IMG/VR virus record: IMGVR_UViG_3300034121_000587
Location: 1-31,440 of that record
DNA: 31,440 bases
Strand: one strand, 5' to 3'
DNA from: a virus
Shown: in pieces, positions 7,630 through 16,692 of the stretch
Layout: each line of letters starts with the position of its first letter
How positions within the stretch are numbered: position 1 is the stretch's first letter
Program-made: the position numbers and the translations under genes
Notes under the pieces: generated by a model
Databases searched by the model: none
Seen by the model: only the letters and a program-made list of their open reading frames with translations
Told to the model about the DNA's origin: nothing

Positions 7630-9435
7630 CTATTGTTCTGATTGAATTATTTGTGGCGTTCCTAATTGTTTACGTGCATCTTGTAAAGGTGCTAATAAAT
7701 CTGTACTAATACTATTTTCTCTCATCACTTCATCTGCATATTTATTCATAATAGCCACTTGTTCTTCATATCCTTTAAATGCAAACTCTTCATCTTCTAT
7801 CAATGCTTTACGCACAAACTTTTGAATATTAGAACTAACTACATAGTCTTTTTCTGTAATACCGTTATTTTGCAAACGCATCATTTTATTATCTTCAGAA
7901 ACACCATATAAAGGGTCTAACTTGTAAACCAACATAGTGTATTTGCTTACATCAGAATCATGAGTGAAACGCTTTAAAGATATTTCCATTTCCATTGACG
8001 CTAATATAACGGGACTTAAATTTGCATCTTTAGCATGTTTATATTCTTCAATCAATAACGCATTATTTACTAAATCGTATTTTTGTGGAATACTAATTTT
8101 CGGTAGCATTTCCTCACGTGTCTTTGCATCCTGAATTAAAAAGCCATAACGCAAATTACAAGTATAGTAATCTACATTTTCACGAACGTACTTTAATAAT
8201 CCTGCAACCTTATGTGCAAAGTTATCCGTTTCATCTCTGTCCCATTGTTTAGCTATTCCGCTTTCATTTATTGGAACATTGTAAAGAAACTGCATGTTAA
8301 CCGCCTCTAATGCTTCGTATAAGTTGCTTTTAACAGCATCTCTTAATAAGTGTGCTATCTCTATACTCTTTTGAATATAGCCTGCTGGTGGTATTGGTGG
8401 TATTTGGCTATTCGGTCTATTTAAGTCTAAATTAATTACCCTGTTTTGGAAAGGTGAAACAGTTTCATAACCGCTACCGTTACAAGTTCCACACGTTGAA
8501 TTTGACATTGCCAAACCTACTTTTGTTTTGCCTGTTCCGTTGCACTTCTTACAAGTATTGGTGTTAATAGTCCATTTTTCCGAATGCATGTGTAAAACAT
8601 ATTCAGCTTGTAAATCTGAATACATACGTGCTGCTTCGTTTAAATGCGTTACCATTGAATTTATAGGTGTCTTCCAAATAATATCACCGTCTTCATTCTT
8701 ATAGAATAAACCCCTAAATCGGAAAGCCTGCAATTCATCAAAATTATGTTGAAGTCTATTTAATTCTAAATATACCTTTTGCCCTTTTGTTTCTAAAATT
8801 ACATATTCTACTATCTCGTTTCTTGTTGATAAAATATGTATATCATATTCACGCTTTCCGCTTTCATCTTTGTATTCATAATCTCTATCTGTTTTTACTA
8901 TTGTATAGTCATTTTCTTTGTAATAAATAACTTCGTCAACATTAGCAATAAACGGAATTGGTTTATAAAATTCACCTACCTGAATATTATACGACAATGG
9001 AACGATAACAACAACAGCATTTGCATCTATCATTATATTCTGTAAGCACTCATCAAACAACCATGAATCTATATTGTCATAAATAGGATATTCATTTTCT
9101 AAATATGTTTTTAATGTCTTATTTGCCGTTTCTAAAAATGCAGGCTCTTTTGTTTTATCGTAATTCACTTTCCAATCAGGTGAACGTCTTATTTTACTCA
9201 AAGAAGTAATTACCTTAGAAATCGGGTGTTCCGTTTTTGGTGCGTAGATTTTAAACCTGTAATCCATTATAGCATCAGGCTCATTCGGTCTGCGTTCTCT
9301 GATTATTTCTTCAGGAACTAATCCGTCTGCATGAGTCTTTAACGCTTTATAAAGTTTTAAAGCATCTTTTTTTATATTCCACTTTATTTTATCATCGTGG
9401 TGGTTAAATATATTTATTTGTTCTATTGGTGTCAT
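7630..9435 (-). CDS. Portal protein with an inserted DnaJ-type zinc finger (601 aa)
   Basis: A 601-residue protein placed just before the MuF-like gene, fitting the portal dodecamer subunit through which DNA enters the capsid. The N-terminus has 'DYRFKIYAPKTEHPISKVIT', and later 'LLRDAVKSNLYEALEAVNMQ' resembles the long helical crown or stem region. Residues 295-302 (CKKCNGTG) and 315-322 (CGTCNGSG) are two CxxCxGxG repeats, the zinc-binding motif of DnaJ central domains, which is unexpected in a portal. The start overlaps the preceding glycosyltransferase as ATGA. The portal call rests on length, neighbours and overall pattern. Confidence 0.75.
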   Translation of the reverse strand: MTPIEQINIFNHHDDKIKWNIKKDALKLYKALKTHADGLVPEEIIRERRPNEPDAIMDYRFKIYAPKTEHPISKVITSLSKIRRSPDWKVNYDKTKEPAFLETANKTLKTYLENEYPIYDNIDSWLFDECLQNIMIDANAVVVIVPLSYNIQVGEFYKPIPFIANVDEVIYYKENDYTIVKTDRDYEYKDESGKREYDIHILSTRNEIVEYVILETKGQKVYLELNRLQHNFDELQAFRFRGLFYKNEDGDIIWKTPINSMVTHLNEAARMYSDLQAEYVLHMHSEKWTINTNTCKKCNGTGKTKVGLAMSNSTCGTCNGSGYETVSPFQNRVINLDLNRPNSQIPPIPPAGYIQKSIEIAHLLRDAVKSNLYEALEAVNMQFLYNVPINESGIAKQWDRDETDNFAHKVAGLLKYVRENVDYYTCNLRYGFLIQDAKTREEMLPKISIPQKYDLVNNALLIEEYKHAKDANLSPVILASMEMEISLKRFTHDSDVSKYTMLVYKLDPLYGVSEDNKMMRLQNNGITEKDYVVSSNIQKFVRKALIEDEEFAFKGYEEQVAIMNKYADEVMRENSISTDLLAPLQDARKQLGTPQIIQSEQ

Positions 9436-10292
9436 AAACTACGTCTTTCAGGAATGAATGATTTTTTATCTCTAATCTTATATGGCTTGCCTAACTTACT
9501 CATTTTAGAATGATAGTTTGATATAGTTGAAAAATTGTTCTTAATAACTGTCGGTAACTTATTGCCACCTACTGAATATGCAAAGTATATTTCACTTAAT
9601 TTATATGGTTGTAAGTGTGTTGTTCTTTTATCACGTGCATACCAAAATATCGGCAACCAGTTTTCTTTGTGTGGAAATTCATTTAATTTTAATGATGCTA
9701 ACTGAAAAGCTAATTCATCTGCAATTGATGCGCCACCGAATTTAGTACCTTTAACAGGTGGATTTAAATACATATCTTTTACGGTATCAAAATACGTTTT
9801 AGTCTTTTCAGATTTATTAAAATACACACATTCGCTGTGATAATTCCACATCATAACATCAGGGTAAATTTTTCTAATATCGTTTATATCGCACCAAATT
9901 GAATATCCTGCAAGTCCTGTGTTTGACATAGTCCAATCTAATCCAATGCATTGATTAAATAACTCTGAAGGCTTTTTTGAAAATAACCAAACCATATCAA
10001 CATCCAAAAAAATAGTTTCCTGAAATGGTGAAAAATCATACATCCACGTTTTTACTTTTATGTATTCGATTTTGCCTTTTGTATTCCAACTTTCATTAGG
10101 AACTTTTACTTCAAAGTCAAATAAAGACTTGTCTATATAATTGTAGTTATGCGCTAAACAGATAGGCATTTCAGGCTCTAAGTGTTTAATTGACATAGCT
10201 AAGTTTTTAGCCATTTCCAAGTATTCATTTGAACCGATTGCTATTAATAGGATTCCTTTAGCAGTTTGCACCGCAGTTGCTGTTTTTTCCAT
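9432..10292 (-). CDS. Putative glycosyltransferase with DxD motif (286 aa)
   Basis: A 286-residue protein with a GT-A-like plan. A beta strand opens the domain ('GILLIAIGSNEYLEMAKNLA'). 'TIFLDVDMVWLF' places a DxD motif (Asp97-Val-Asp99) after a hydrophobic strand, the metal/nucleotide-sugar site of many retaining or inverting transferases. Conserved-looking 'GLAGYSIWC', 'SECVYFNKS' and 'ADELAFQLAS' follow. The start ATG at 10292 lies 35 bp inside the upstream gene; no later ATG keeps the first strand intact. It sits between tail and portal genes, so it may modify a virion protein or host surface glycan. Substrate is unknown. Confidence 0.7.
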   Translation of the reverse strand: MEKTATAVQTAKGILLIAIGSNEYLEMAKNLAMSIKHLEPEMPICLAHNYNYIDKSLFDFEVKVPNESWNTKGKIEYIKVKTWMYDFSPFQETIFLDVDMVWLFSKKPSELFNQCIGLDWTMSNTGLAGYSIWCDINDIRKIYPDVMMWNYHSECVYFNKSEKTKTYFDTVKDMYLNPPVKGTKFGGASIADELAFQLASLKLNEFPHKENWLPIFWYARDKRTTHLQPYKLSEIYFAYSVGGNKLPTVIKNNFSTISNYHSKMSKLGKPYKIRDKKSFIPERRSL

Positions 10293-12081
10293 TAAAGTAT
10301 TTTTTTAGTTTAAATTCTGCTTTAGATGTAAATTCTATCTTACTATTCCAGTCAGGTGAATAGTCGCCTTGTTGGCTCATTTGAGTTGTAAATCCTAAAC
10401 GATTTGATGTAACAATTAATGTATCGTGTTTTAATGCTGTTATTAGCTTATCATGGTATGACTCCTGAATGTAGTCTGTTTCACATTCGTATTCCTTTTC
10501 AATGTCAGCACTTAAACGCCTATACTGTCCGTTTGTTTGTTTGTATATCTTTTCTGTTGTTGGATATTGTGGACTGTGTAAAAAGAACGGAAAATTAACG
10601 CTATTTGTCACGCCTGTTGGATATGTAAACCCGAATGCATCTTCATTGTTTGAGTATTCAATCTTTGTTACAAAACAACAATCCTCAACTTTCTCAAATA
10701 GATTGCTACACGCTACCAAATCCTTATTACTGTCTAATATAGCATAAGTAAAACATTCAGGAATAATTGTTTCTAATGGCAATTCAGGAAAATTTATAAA
10801 TCCTTTTCTCCAATATGATGTAAGTGTATAATGGTAAACACTATCATCGTTTGGTAGTGTTATATCAAATTCAATGTCTGGGACTGTACAACAAGATGTA
10901 AACTCACAGTCAAAATCAAAGCCTAATAAGTCACTAATCAATGCAATTAATTCTGCTCTGCTATAAACTGCTACTGGCACGTTTCCGCTTATGTTGTTGG
11001 TTACGTTATAGAGTAGTGTATCGTATTTTTCTATCTTGTAAAATGATATTCCGTTTATATGATTGTTGTTATCTACGTTTATTGATATTGTACACGGATT
11101 TAATGTCGCCTGAAAGTCCACTTCTACGAATCCGTCATAACTATCGAAATTAACGTTAATAACTGTTGGCGGATTTGTACCGTCATCAAACGATATACTA
11201 CCTGTCATATCGTTATAGATAGACGTATAATAGAACTTAAAAGAATAAACGTTACTACCGCTTAATGTATCTTCAAAAGAATAAACTATATCATCAGATA
11301 CGGTTTGGTTTGTAAAAGAAAAGTTTATTTTACTATTTTTCCAATAAAACCAATTACCAGTATTTGTTGATGCCGTTACTGTTGAAATATTACCTATTAA
11401 TCCGTAATTATTTAAATAAGAACCAGCAGGAATATTTGCTATATTAACAGTTACACCTGAATAAGTTGACGTTGTGCCGTGATTTACGTCAAATACTTCA
11501 TTAAGAAATGCTTTTAATATAAAAGCCCTATTTGATGCAACCGTACCCTCTATATAAACAATATAAACATCTTCTGTTTGTGTATAGGTATAACCAATAA
11601 CACCACCATCATTTCTTCTTATTATATAAATCTTATTTTCACAATATATCTGCAATTCAGTAGCAAGTGTTGCTGATATCATATCAAATTCCAAATCCGT
11701 ACTTGTAATTTCATCAAAAGGATTTGTTATAAACTCAATTGTTTCGGTAGGTGTATCGTTATCCGTGTTGCAAAGGTTGTAAGGATTTGTTACCAATACT
11801 TCATCGCCTTCAAAATCAGTATAAAATTTATATAGTGAACATATCGGAGTTACTTCAATGTCAGCATCGTAAATAACGTTACAATCTGAATCAGCAATGG
11901 CTATGTAGATAGGTGTTGTTGTTGGTAAGTCTTCATCCGTTTGAATCTCAATTTGTGCTTTAATTCCTAAGTCATTACACGCTGGCAATACGTTTAAATG
12001 TTCAGCATCGCATGTATCTGAATACTCATTATAATTAAAATCTAAGAAACTAAATTCAGGACTTATAATATTCAAAACCAA
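10258..12081 (-). CDS. Large tail protein, probably distal tail or adhesin (607 aa)
   Basis: A 607-residue, beta-rich, acidic protein with many Thr, Asn and Cys ('CTSCCTVPDIEFD', and a C-terminus ending C-G-A-N-C). No ATG lies near the start. The frame opens with TTG codons at 12081 and 12075; the latter gives M-N-I-I-S-P-E-F-S. A terminator and a promoter-like box lie just upstream, so this gene seems to begin its own transcription unit. Position after the tape measure and the 739-aa tail protein suggests a distal tail, baseplate or host-binding component. No family recognised. Confidence 0.65.
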   Translation of the reverse strand: MVLNIISPEFSFLDFNYNEYSDTCDAEHLNVLPACNDLGIKAQIEIQTDEDLPTTTPIYIAIADSDCNVIYDADIEVTPICSLYKFYTDFEGDEVLVTNPYNLCNTDNDTPTETIEFITNPFDEITSTDLEFDMISATLATELQIYCENKIYIIRRNDGGVIGYTYTQTEDVYIVYIEGTVASNRAFILKAFLNEVFDVNHGTTSTYSGVTVNIANIPAGSYLNNYGLIGNISTVTASTNTGNWFYWKNSKINFSFTNQTVSDDIVYSFEDTLSGSNVYSFKFYYTSIYNDMTGSISFDDGTNPPTVINVNFDSYDGFVEVDFQATLNPCTISINVDNNNHINGISFYKIEKYDTLLYNVTNNISGNVPVAVYSRAELIALISDLLGFDFDCEFTSCCTVPDIEFDITLPNDDSVYHYTLTSYWRKGFINFPELPLETIIPECFTYAILDSNKDLVACSNLFEKVEDCCFVTKIEYSNNEDAFGFTYPTGVTNSVNFPFFLHSPQYPTTEKIYKQTNGQYRRLSADIEKEYECETDYIQESYHDKLITALKHDTLIVTSNRLGFTTQMSQQGDYSPDWNSKIEFTSKAEFKLKKYFNGKNSNCGANC

Positions 12082-12123
12082 TAAAATTGAAGTGATAAAT
12101 TATTGGCAATGCGCCCAGATATG

Positions 12124-12131
12124 CAAATTTA
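12124..12131 (-). promoter_or_regulatory. Bacteroidota-type -7 box (TAAATTTG) before the 607-aa tail gene
   Basis: The minus strand reads TAAATTTG, matching TAnnTTTG. It lies 43 bp before the TTG start at 12081 and downstream of a clear terminator. The 15 bases TTTTTATTAAATTTG recur exactly at the 18230 promoter. A -33 TTTG is not clear. Confidence 0.45.
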
Positions 12132-12162
12132 ATAAAAATAATTGATATTTGCACTATCTTAA

Positions 12163-12191
12163 TAAAAAAACCGCCACAAATAATGTGACGG
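12163..12191 (-). terminator. Rho-independent terminator after the 739-aa tail gene
   Basis: On the minus strand, CCGTCACA pairs with TGTGGCGG (7 Watson-Crick pairs and one U-G) around a 5-nt loop, followed by seven T. It lies 63 bp past the stop of the 739-aa tail gene and before the next promoter box, so it separates two late transcripts. Confidence 0.8.
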
Positions 12192-12254
12192 TAAAATAAA
12201 AGTAAAAAGCAATATGAAAATAAGACTGATGCAATATTAGACAATCTTTTTTAA

Positions 12255-14474
12255 TTATGCAACTTTTGGTATTAAAATTAAATCAATAGTTCCTCCTACA
12301 AAAGAATAACTGCATTCTTGCACCCATCCGTATCTTTGTGTTTCATCACACTTGTAAGCAAACAACCCGTGAGGATTTGCCTGCAAAGATTTATATTGCT
12401 GAAAAGTAAACGGTACGCCTTCAATCTTATGTAATTCTGGCAAGTATATACCATTACTATCTACTATTATATCACTTGACGTTATATTCTGCTTTTCAGA
12501 TAATACACCGCTTTCAAACTCACATCCACTTGTTAACTCACCTTCCGCTGCCGTATTACCTTTACCACTTGAGAATAACAACTCTTTTGCAGACTTCAAA
12601 AACGTAGTTACATACTCAAACCATTGCACCGCCATACGTGCAGGACTTATTCTGAAGTTAAGAATTGTAGAAGGGTCAATAATATTAGCATCATTAACAA
12701 TATTGCCCTGTTCAACTTGCAATGCTCCGTAATACCTATCTAAGCAAAGAACAAAAGTATCATTATCGTATCGCCAGTCTTTTGAATCCGTATTGCCCTT
12801 ACGTCTTGTAATCTCAATAGCATATCCACTCGCTACAAACTGACATACTTTCTCTAATACACCGTTATGGTTTATTAATCGTGTAGTATATTCACGTTCC
12901 GTTAAAAATTCATCTAATCCGTTGTATTCTTCTGCTTCATACTTAGAATAACCTGTTTTGTAATTCTTAAAATGAAGCTTTAAGTTCGGTTGTTTTTCAA
13001 CCGCAACAGTTCCAATGTCAGCAATTACGGTATCGTTATAAAAGTGTTTCCAATCTTCTATCCTTATAACTTCATCTTCGCCCTGTTGCTCTATTGTCAT
13101 TCCTAACGGATATATGCAGTTTGTAGCGTTTAAAACATCATTAAATGTCAATGCCAACTTAGGTGCTTTATCACCTGTTTTAACGTCTTCTATACGCCTT
13201 AAAAACAGTCCTGAGGTTAATGCCAACATACCACCGCATCCATCATCTTCAAAGTTATACGGACTTGAATCTATCCTACCTAAATACTCACTATAAACCC
13301 TTAAACAGTTGTTTGTAACATACTCTGATATATGGCTAAGTGTTTCATTTACTAAGTATAGTTTTGCGTTTGTAGGTGCGCATAGTGAATTGTTTGTAAT
13401 CTCAAAACTACTTGGTGTATTCATATTGAAATTCATATATAATTCTCCAGTAGTTGTGGTTGTATATTGAATAAAACAATAAACATATAACTTTGTATTT
13501 GCAGTAGGAAAAGATGTATTTGTAGTGTTTGATATATTCCATCCGTATGTTTTTGTAAATCCAACCGTACTAATTAAAGTTGCAGGAAAAAGTTGTAATT
13601 GTGTATCTATGCCGTTAACCAAATCAGACATACCTAATATAATACTAATTGAACTTATTGTATAGGATGCAGACGTTTCAATAGTAATGTCTGCATTTAT
13701 AATTGTTGTTATTTCAATATCATCGGTTAAACAATTTATATTATCCCTGCTTGTGTTTTTATATATTGCATCCGTTTCAGATAATACTGTATTGTTTATA
13801 TTGTTTGCTGCATCTGAAGAAAACAGGTTAACAAAATTATTTGGTAAAAAATCACCAAACTCATCATATATTATTGTTTCAAATGGTAGCGTAAATAACA
13901 CTTGATACAATCCTGTTATACTCGGGGAATGATTCCATCCAGCAGGGAAAGTTCCAGTTTCATCATTTAAATAAGTAGATATTATTTCTCTATTTTCAAC
14001 ACTATCTGTTAATACAATCGTTTTACTTGGTACTTCTATTTCTTTGCCTAAATACTCGTAATCAGCCAAATCCGTTGTATTGTCAATAGCTTTTAAAATA
14101 TCTAAATCTACCTTTGTATCCATTGCGTTCTTAAACTGATAAAAGCAACCTGATTTTTCAATACCCACTACACAATAACAATCATTTCCGCAAAACTCTT
14201 TGTATTCATAAAATGTTACATTGTATTCAATTGTTTCTTCTAATACACCGCTACAATAATACTCTATTTTAAGAACAGCAACCGCATCTATTCCGCTAAC
14301 CGCATAAAGACCGCTAAGTATATCAAATCCGTTTCCATAAACTTCAATAGTTTCTTCACTCGCTTCAGCCATAACTCCGTGCCAGTTTTCAGAACGCTTT
14401 AGCTTAATTTTTGTAGCGTCAAAACCAACTGGCTCATCAACTTCAACATCATTTATATAGAATTTAAACTCCAT
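12255..14474 (-). CDS. Large tail protein following the tape measure (739 aa)
   Basis: A 739-residue beta-rich protein. The N-terminus reads 'MEFKFYINDVEVDEPVGFD', like the strand-rich opening of distal tail proteins. It includes a cysteine group ('CGNDCYCVVGIEKSGCF') near residue 95-110, a Thr/Ser/Asn-rich middle, and a C-terminal region with 'YKCDETQRYGWVQECSYSF'. It overlaps the tape measure stop by 11 bp. Gene order after the tape measure suggests a Dit/Tal-type or tail-tip structural protein. The family is not recognised with certainty. Confidence 0.7.
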   Translation of the reverse strand: MEFKFYINDVEVDEPVGFDATKIKLKRSENWHGVMAEASEETIEVYGNGFDILSGLYAVSGIDAVAVLKIEYYCSGVLEETIEYNVTFYEYKEFCGNDCYCVVGIEKSGCFYQFKNAMDTKVDLDILKAIDNTTDLADYEYLGKEIEVPSKTIVLTDSVENREIISTYLNDETGTFPAGWNHSPSITGLYQVLFTLPFETIIYDEFGDFLPNNFVNLFSSDAANNINNTVLSETDAIYKNTSRDNINCLTDDIEITTIINADITIETSASYTISSISIILGMSDLVNGIDTQLQLFPATLISTVGFTKTYGWNISNTTNTSFPTANTKLYVYCFIQYTTTTTGELYMNFNMNTPSSFEITNNSLCAPTNAKLYLVNETLSHISEYVTNNCLRVYSEYLGRIDSSPYNFEDDGCGGMLALTSGLFLRRIEDVKTGDKAPKLALTFNDVLNATNCIYPLGMTIEQQGEDEVIRIEDWKHFYNDTVIADIGTVAVEKQPNLKLHFKNYKTGYSKYEAEEYNGLDEFLTEREYTTRLINHNGVLEKVCQFVASGYAIEITRRKGNTDSKDWRYDNDTFVLCLDRYYGALQVEQGNIVNDANIIDPSTILNFRISPARMAVQWFEYVTTFLKSAKELLFSSGKGNTAAEGELTSGCEFESGVLSEKQNITSSDIIVDSNGIYLPELHKIEGVPFTFQQYKSLQANPHGLFAYKCDETQRYGWVQECSYSFVGGTIDLILIPKVA

Positions 14475-16692
14475 TTCTATTGTTTTTTATTTGCGATACC
14501 GTAACGCCATTTTTTATGAATGTATTAAAACCGTTTTTATCAAAGTTAACCATTAAAGCAGGATTATTAGCCAACTCTTTACTGAATACTTTTGCCATTT
14601 TATTGTAATCGAAATTACTACCGTTTACTGCACTCGATACGTCAGGAATTAATAACTGTGGCAACATTTTATTTGGAATGCCTTTTAATAGCTTGTTTGT
14701 TTTAGCATCAATTACCCTTTCGCCTTTAGATAACATGGCAGGTACACTATCACTTGTTTCAGTACCACCGCCTTGAACGTATTCAGTTCCTTTAGCAAAC
14801 TTAGGTATTTTCTGTGCTGCTATTATAGCTACTTGTGCTGCCGTTGTTACTGCTACTACTGCTGCAAGCGGAATAGCTGCTGGAAAGCCAGGACTTACCC
14901 AAAGTTTAGTAATTGCTAATGCACCGTTAATAATAGCTTGTGCAATTGCAGCCTGTTTATCTGCTTGTGCTTGTTTTGTTTTAATAGCTGCAACTTGTCT
15001 TTGATACCTTAATTCAATACGTTCCTTTTGCGCATCTGTTAACTCTTTATTTGCTAATTCCTTGTTTTTTAAGTCAGTTAACTGTTGTATCTGTAAGTTA
15101 AATTCAGCGTTACGTCTTTGATTTGCTATTGTAAATATTGCATCTGCAGTTTGTTGTGCTATCTGAATACTCGCTTCTTTAATGGCTAATTCCTTATCTT
15201 TTTTGTCTTTTCTCCATTTCTCATCATACTCATCTTCAGCATCTCGATATGATTTCATTAATTTGCTTTCCTTTTCTAAATATTTTTCAATACTATTAAG
15301 TGTTTCATCATTTCTTTCGTTTAGTTCTTTTCTCCATTTTTCATCATTATCCTTTTCAGCATCTCTGTATGATTCCCTTAATTTATTTTCCTTTTCTAAG
15401 TATTTTTCAATATTACTTAATATTTCATCATTATCATCATTTAATTTTTTTATTCTTTCCTTTTCAGCTTCGTCTCTTTTTTTATCTGCTTCTTCCTGTG
15501 CCTTTTTTGAATCATCAATGCCTTTCTGCGCTATCTTTGCTTTTAATAAAATAATACTTTCTTCAAGTTCTGTCTGTTTAGCAATTCTTTCTTTTCCTGC
15601 TTCAGTTTGTTCATCATCCCATTCATTGTTTTTTCTTGACTGCTTTAATTCTTCTTGTAAAAACTTAAGTTGTGTTTTAAGTGTTTCCTTACCTTGTATT
15701 TCCATTATAGCCAACTTTCTTTTATGGTCTTTTTCCATTTTAGAAAGTATAATATCATTATTTTCAGATACCCTTTTTACAAATTCATCGTGTGCAAATT
15801 CAGTCAGTCCTAATGTATCTGTAAGTCGTTTAATGTCAGAAATTACCATATTAACAATATCACCTATTGCTCTAAATGATTTACCTATCAGTCCACTTGA
15901 TGTTTTTAAGTTATCAAAATTCGCTATTAAATAACCAATAGCCAAAATAATAGCACCTATTCCAGTAGATGCAAGTGCAATTTTAAAGCCTTTCATAGCA
16001 CCTGTACTTTGTCCAACAACAACAGAATAAACTTTTTGTGCTGCTATATTCAAACCCAAACTAAGTGCAGTTTGTTTCTGCAATCCGTCCTGAATTTGTT
16101 TCAGTCCGTTAGTGATTGCCATTATAGCATTCAACTTTACTAATGTCTTTTGTAATTCTTCACTTTCTACACCAAACAATGCTGCCGCACCTGTCATTAC
16201 CTGAAATCCAGCAGCACCAACTTGAACGCCTTGCAATGCTGCATCTAATTTGAATGTATCACTTGCTAAAACAGATATAGCTTGTTGCGCATCTCCGATA
16301 TTATCTTTTAAATTACCAGCACCTCTTGCAGCTTCATATATTTGTTGCGTTGTAGCATTTCCGCTTACAAATAATTTAGTTAATTCTTCACGTGAATTTT
16401 TTAATTGTGTACGGAATGATTCTGCTTGTTTAGTTGCGCCTTTAATAGCTTCGCCACCAAACGCACCTGTTGCAGCTTTTCCTAACTGCTTATAGCCATC
16501 CATTAGTTTATCTACTGAAGCTTTTCCTAATTTCGCTTTTGCAGCGTAATCATCCATCATTTTCTTTTGCTCTGAACTTACGGAACTTGTTGTGGCTTTT
16601 AGTTCCTTTTCCGCTTGGTTAAGTTCATCTATTGCAGTGATTGCTGGCTCAAGTCCTTTGGGGTCTGCTACTAACTCTATTAGATATTTCAT
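14464..16692 (-). CDS. Tail tape measure protein (742 aa)
   Basis: A 742-residue helical protein that sets tail length. It has an N-terminal charged helical part; hydrophobic segments at about 235-260 ('GIGAIILAIGYLIANF') that could act in membrane passage; a long Lys/Glu coiled coil at about 330-590; a second hydrophobic stretch near 610-650; and the ending 'DSVPAMLSKGERVIDAKTN', a phrase common near the C-terminus of such proteins. A 40-residue unit is present twice in tandem (415-454 and 455-494). The start overlaps the frameshifted chaperone extension by 44 bp, as usual for this gene pair. Confidence 0.92.
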   Translation of the reverse strand: MKYLIELVADPKGLEPAITAIDELNQAEKELKATTSSVSSEQKKMMDDYAAKAKLGKASVDKLMDGYKQLGKAATGAFGGEAIKGATKQAESFRTQLKNSREELTKLFVSGNATTQQIYEAARGAGNLKDNIGDAQQAISVLASDTFKLDAALQGVQVGAAGFQVMTGAAALFGVESEELQKTLVKLNAIMAITNGLKQIQDGLQKQTALSLGLNIAAQKVYSVVVGQSTGAMKGFKIALASTGIGAIILAIGYLIANFDNLKTSSGLIGKSFRAIGDIVNMVISDIKRLTDTLGLTEFAHDEFVKRVSENNDIILSKMEKDHKRKLAIMEIQGKETLKTQLKFLQEELKQSRKNNEWDDEQTEAGKERIAKQTELEESIILLKAKIAQKGIDDSKKAQEEADKKRDEAEKERIKKLNDDNDEILSNIEKYLEKENKLRESYRDAEKDNDEKWRKELNERNDETLNSIEKYLEKESKLMKSYRDAEDEYDEKWRKDKKDKELAIKEASIQIAQQTADAIFTIANQRRNAEFNLQIQQLTDLKNKELANKELTDAQKERIELRYQRQVAAIKTKQAQADKQAAIAQAIINGALAITKLWVSPGFPAAIPLAAVVAVTTAAQVAIIAAQKIPKFAKGTEYVQGGGTETSDSVPAMLSKGERVIDAKTNKLLKGIPNKMLPQLLIPDVSSAVNGSNFDYNKMAKVFSKELANNPALMVNFDKNGFNTFIKNGVTVSQIKNNRNGV
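15211..15450 (-). repeat. Tandem 120-bp duplication inside the tape measure gene
   Basis: Two direct copies, 15211-15330 and 15331-15450, in register at exactly 120 bp. Both encode 'NIEKYLEKE/SIEKYLEKE', then 'SYRDAE' and 'DEKWRK'. Divergence is modest, so the duplication is fairly recent. It lengthens the helical rod by 40 residues without breaking the frame. Confidence 0.9.

Noticed and set aside
12056-12244. A 62-codon minus-strand frame with hydrophobic content.
   Set aside because: It spans the terminator and promoter region and the start of the 607-aa gene; composition reflects AT-rich DNA.
15182-15934. A 250-codon plus-strand frame rich in Ser, Phe and Leu.
   Set aside because: It is the antisense shadow of the Lys/Glu-rich tape measure coiled coil; no other plus-strand gene exists and no promoter points to it.
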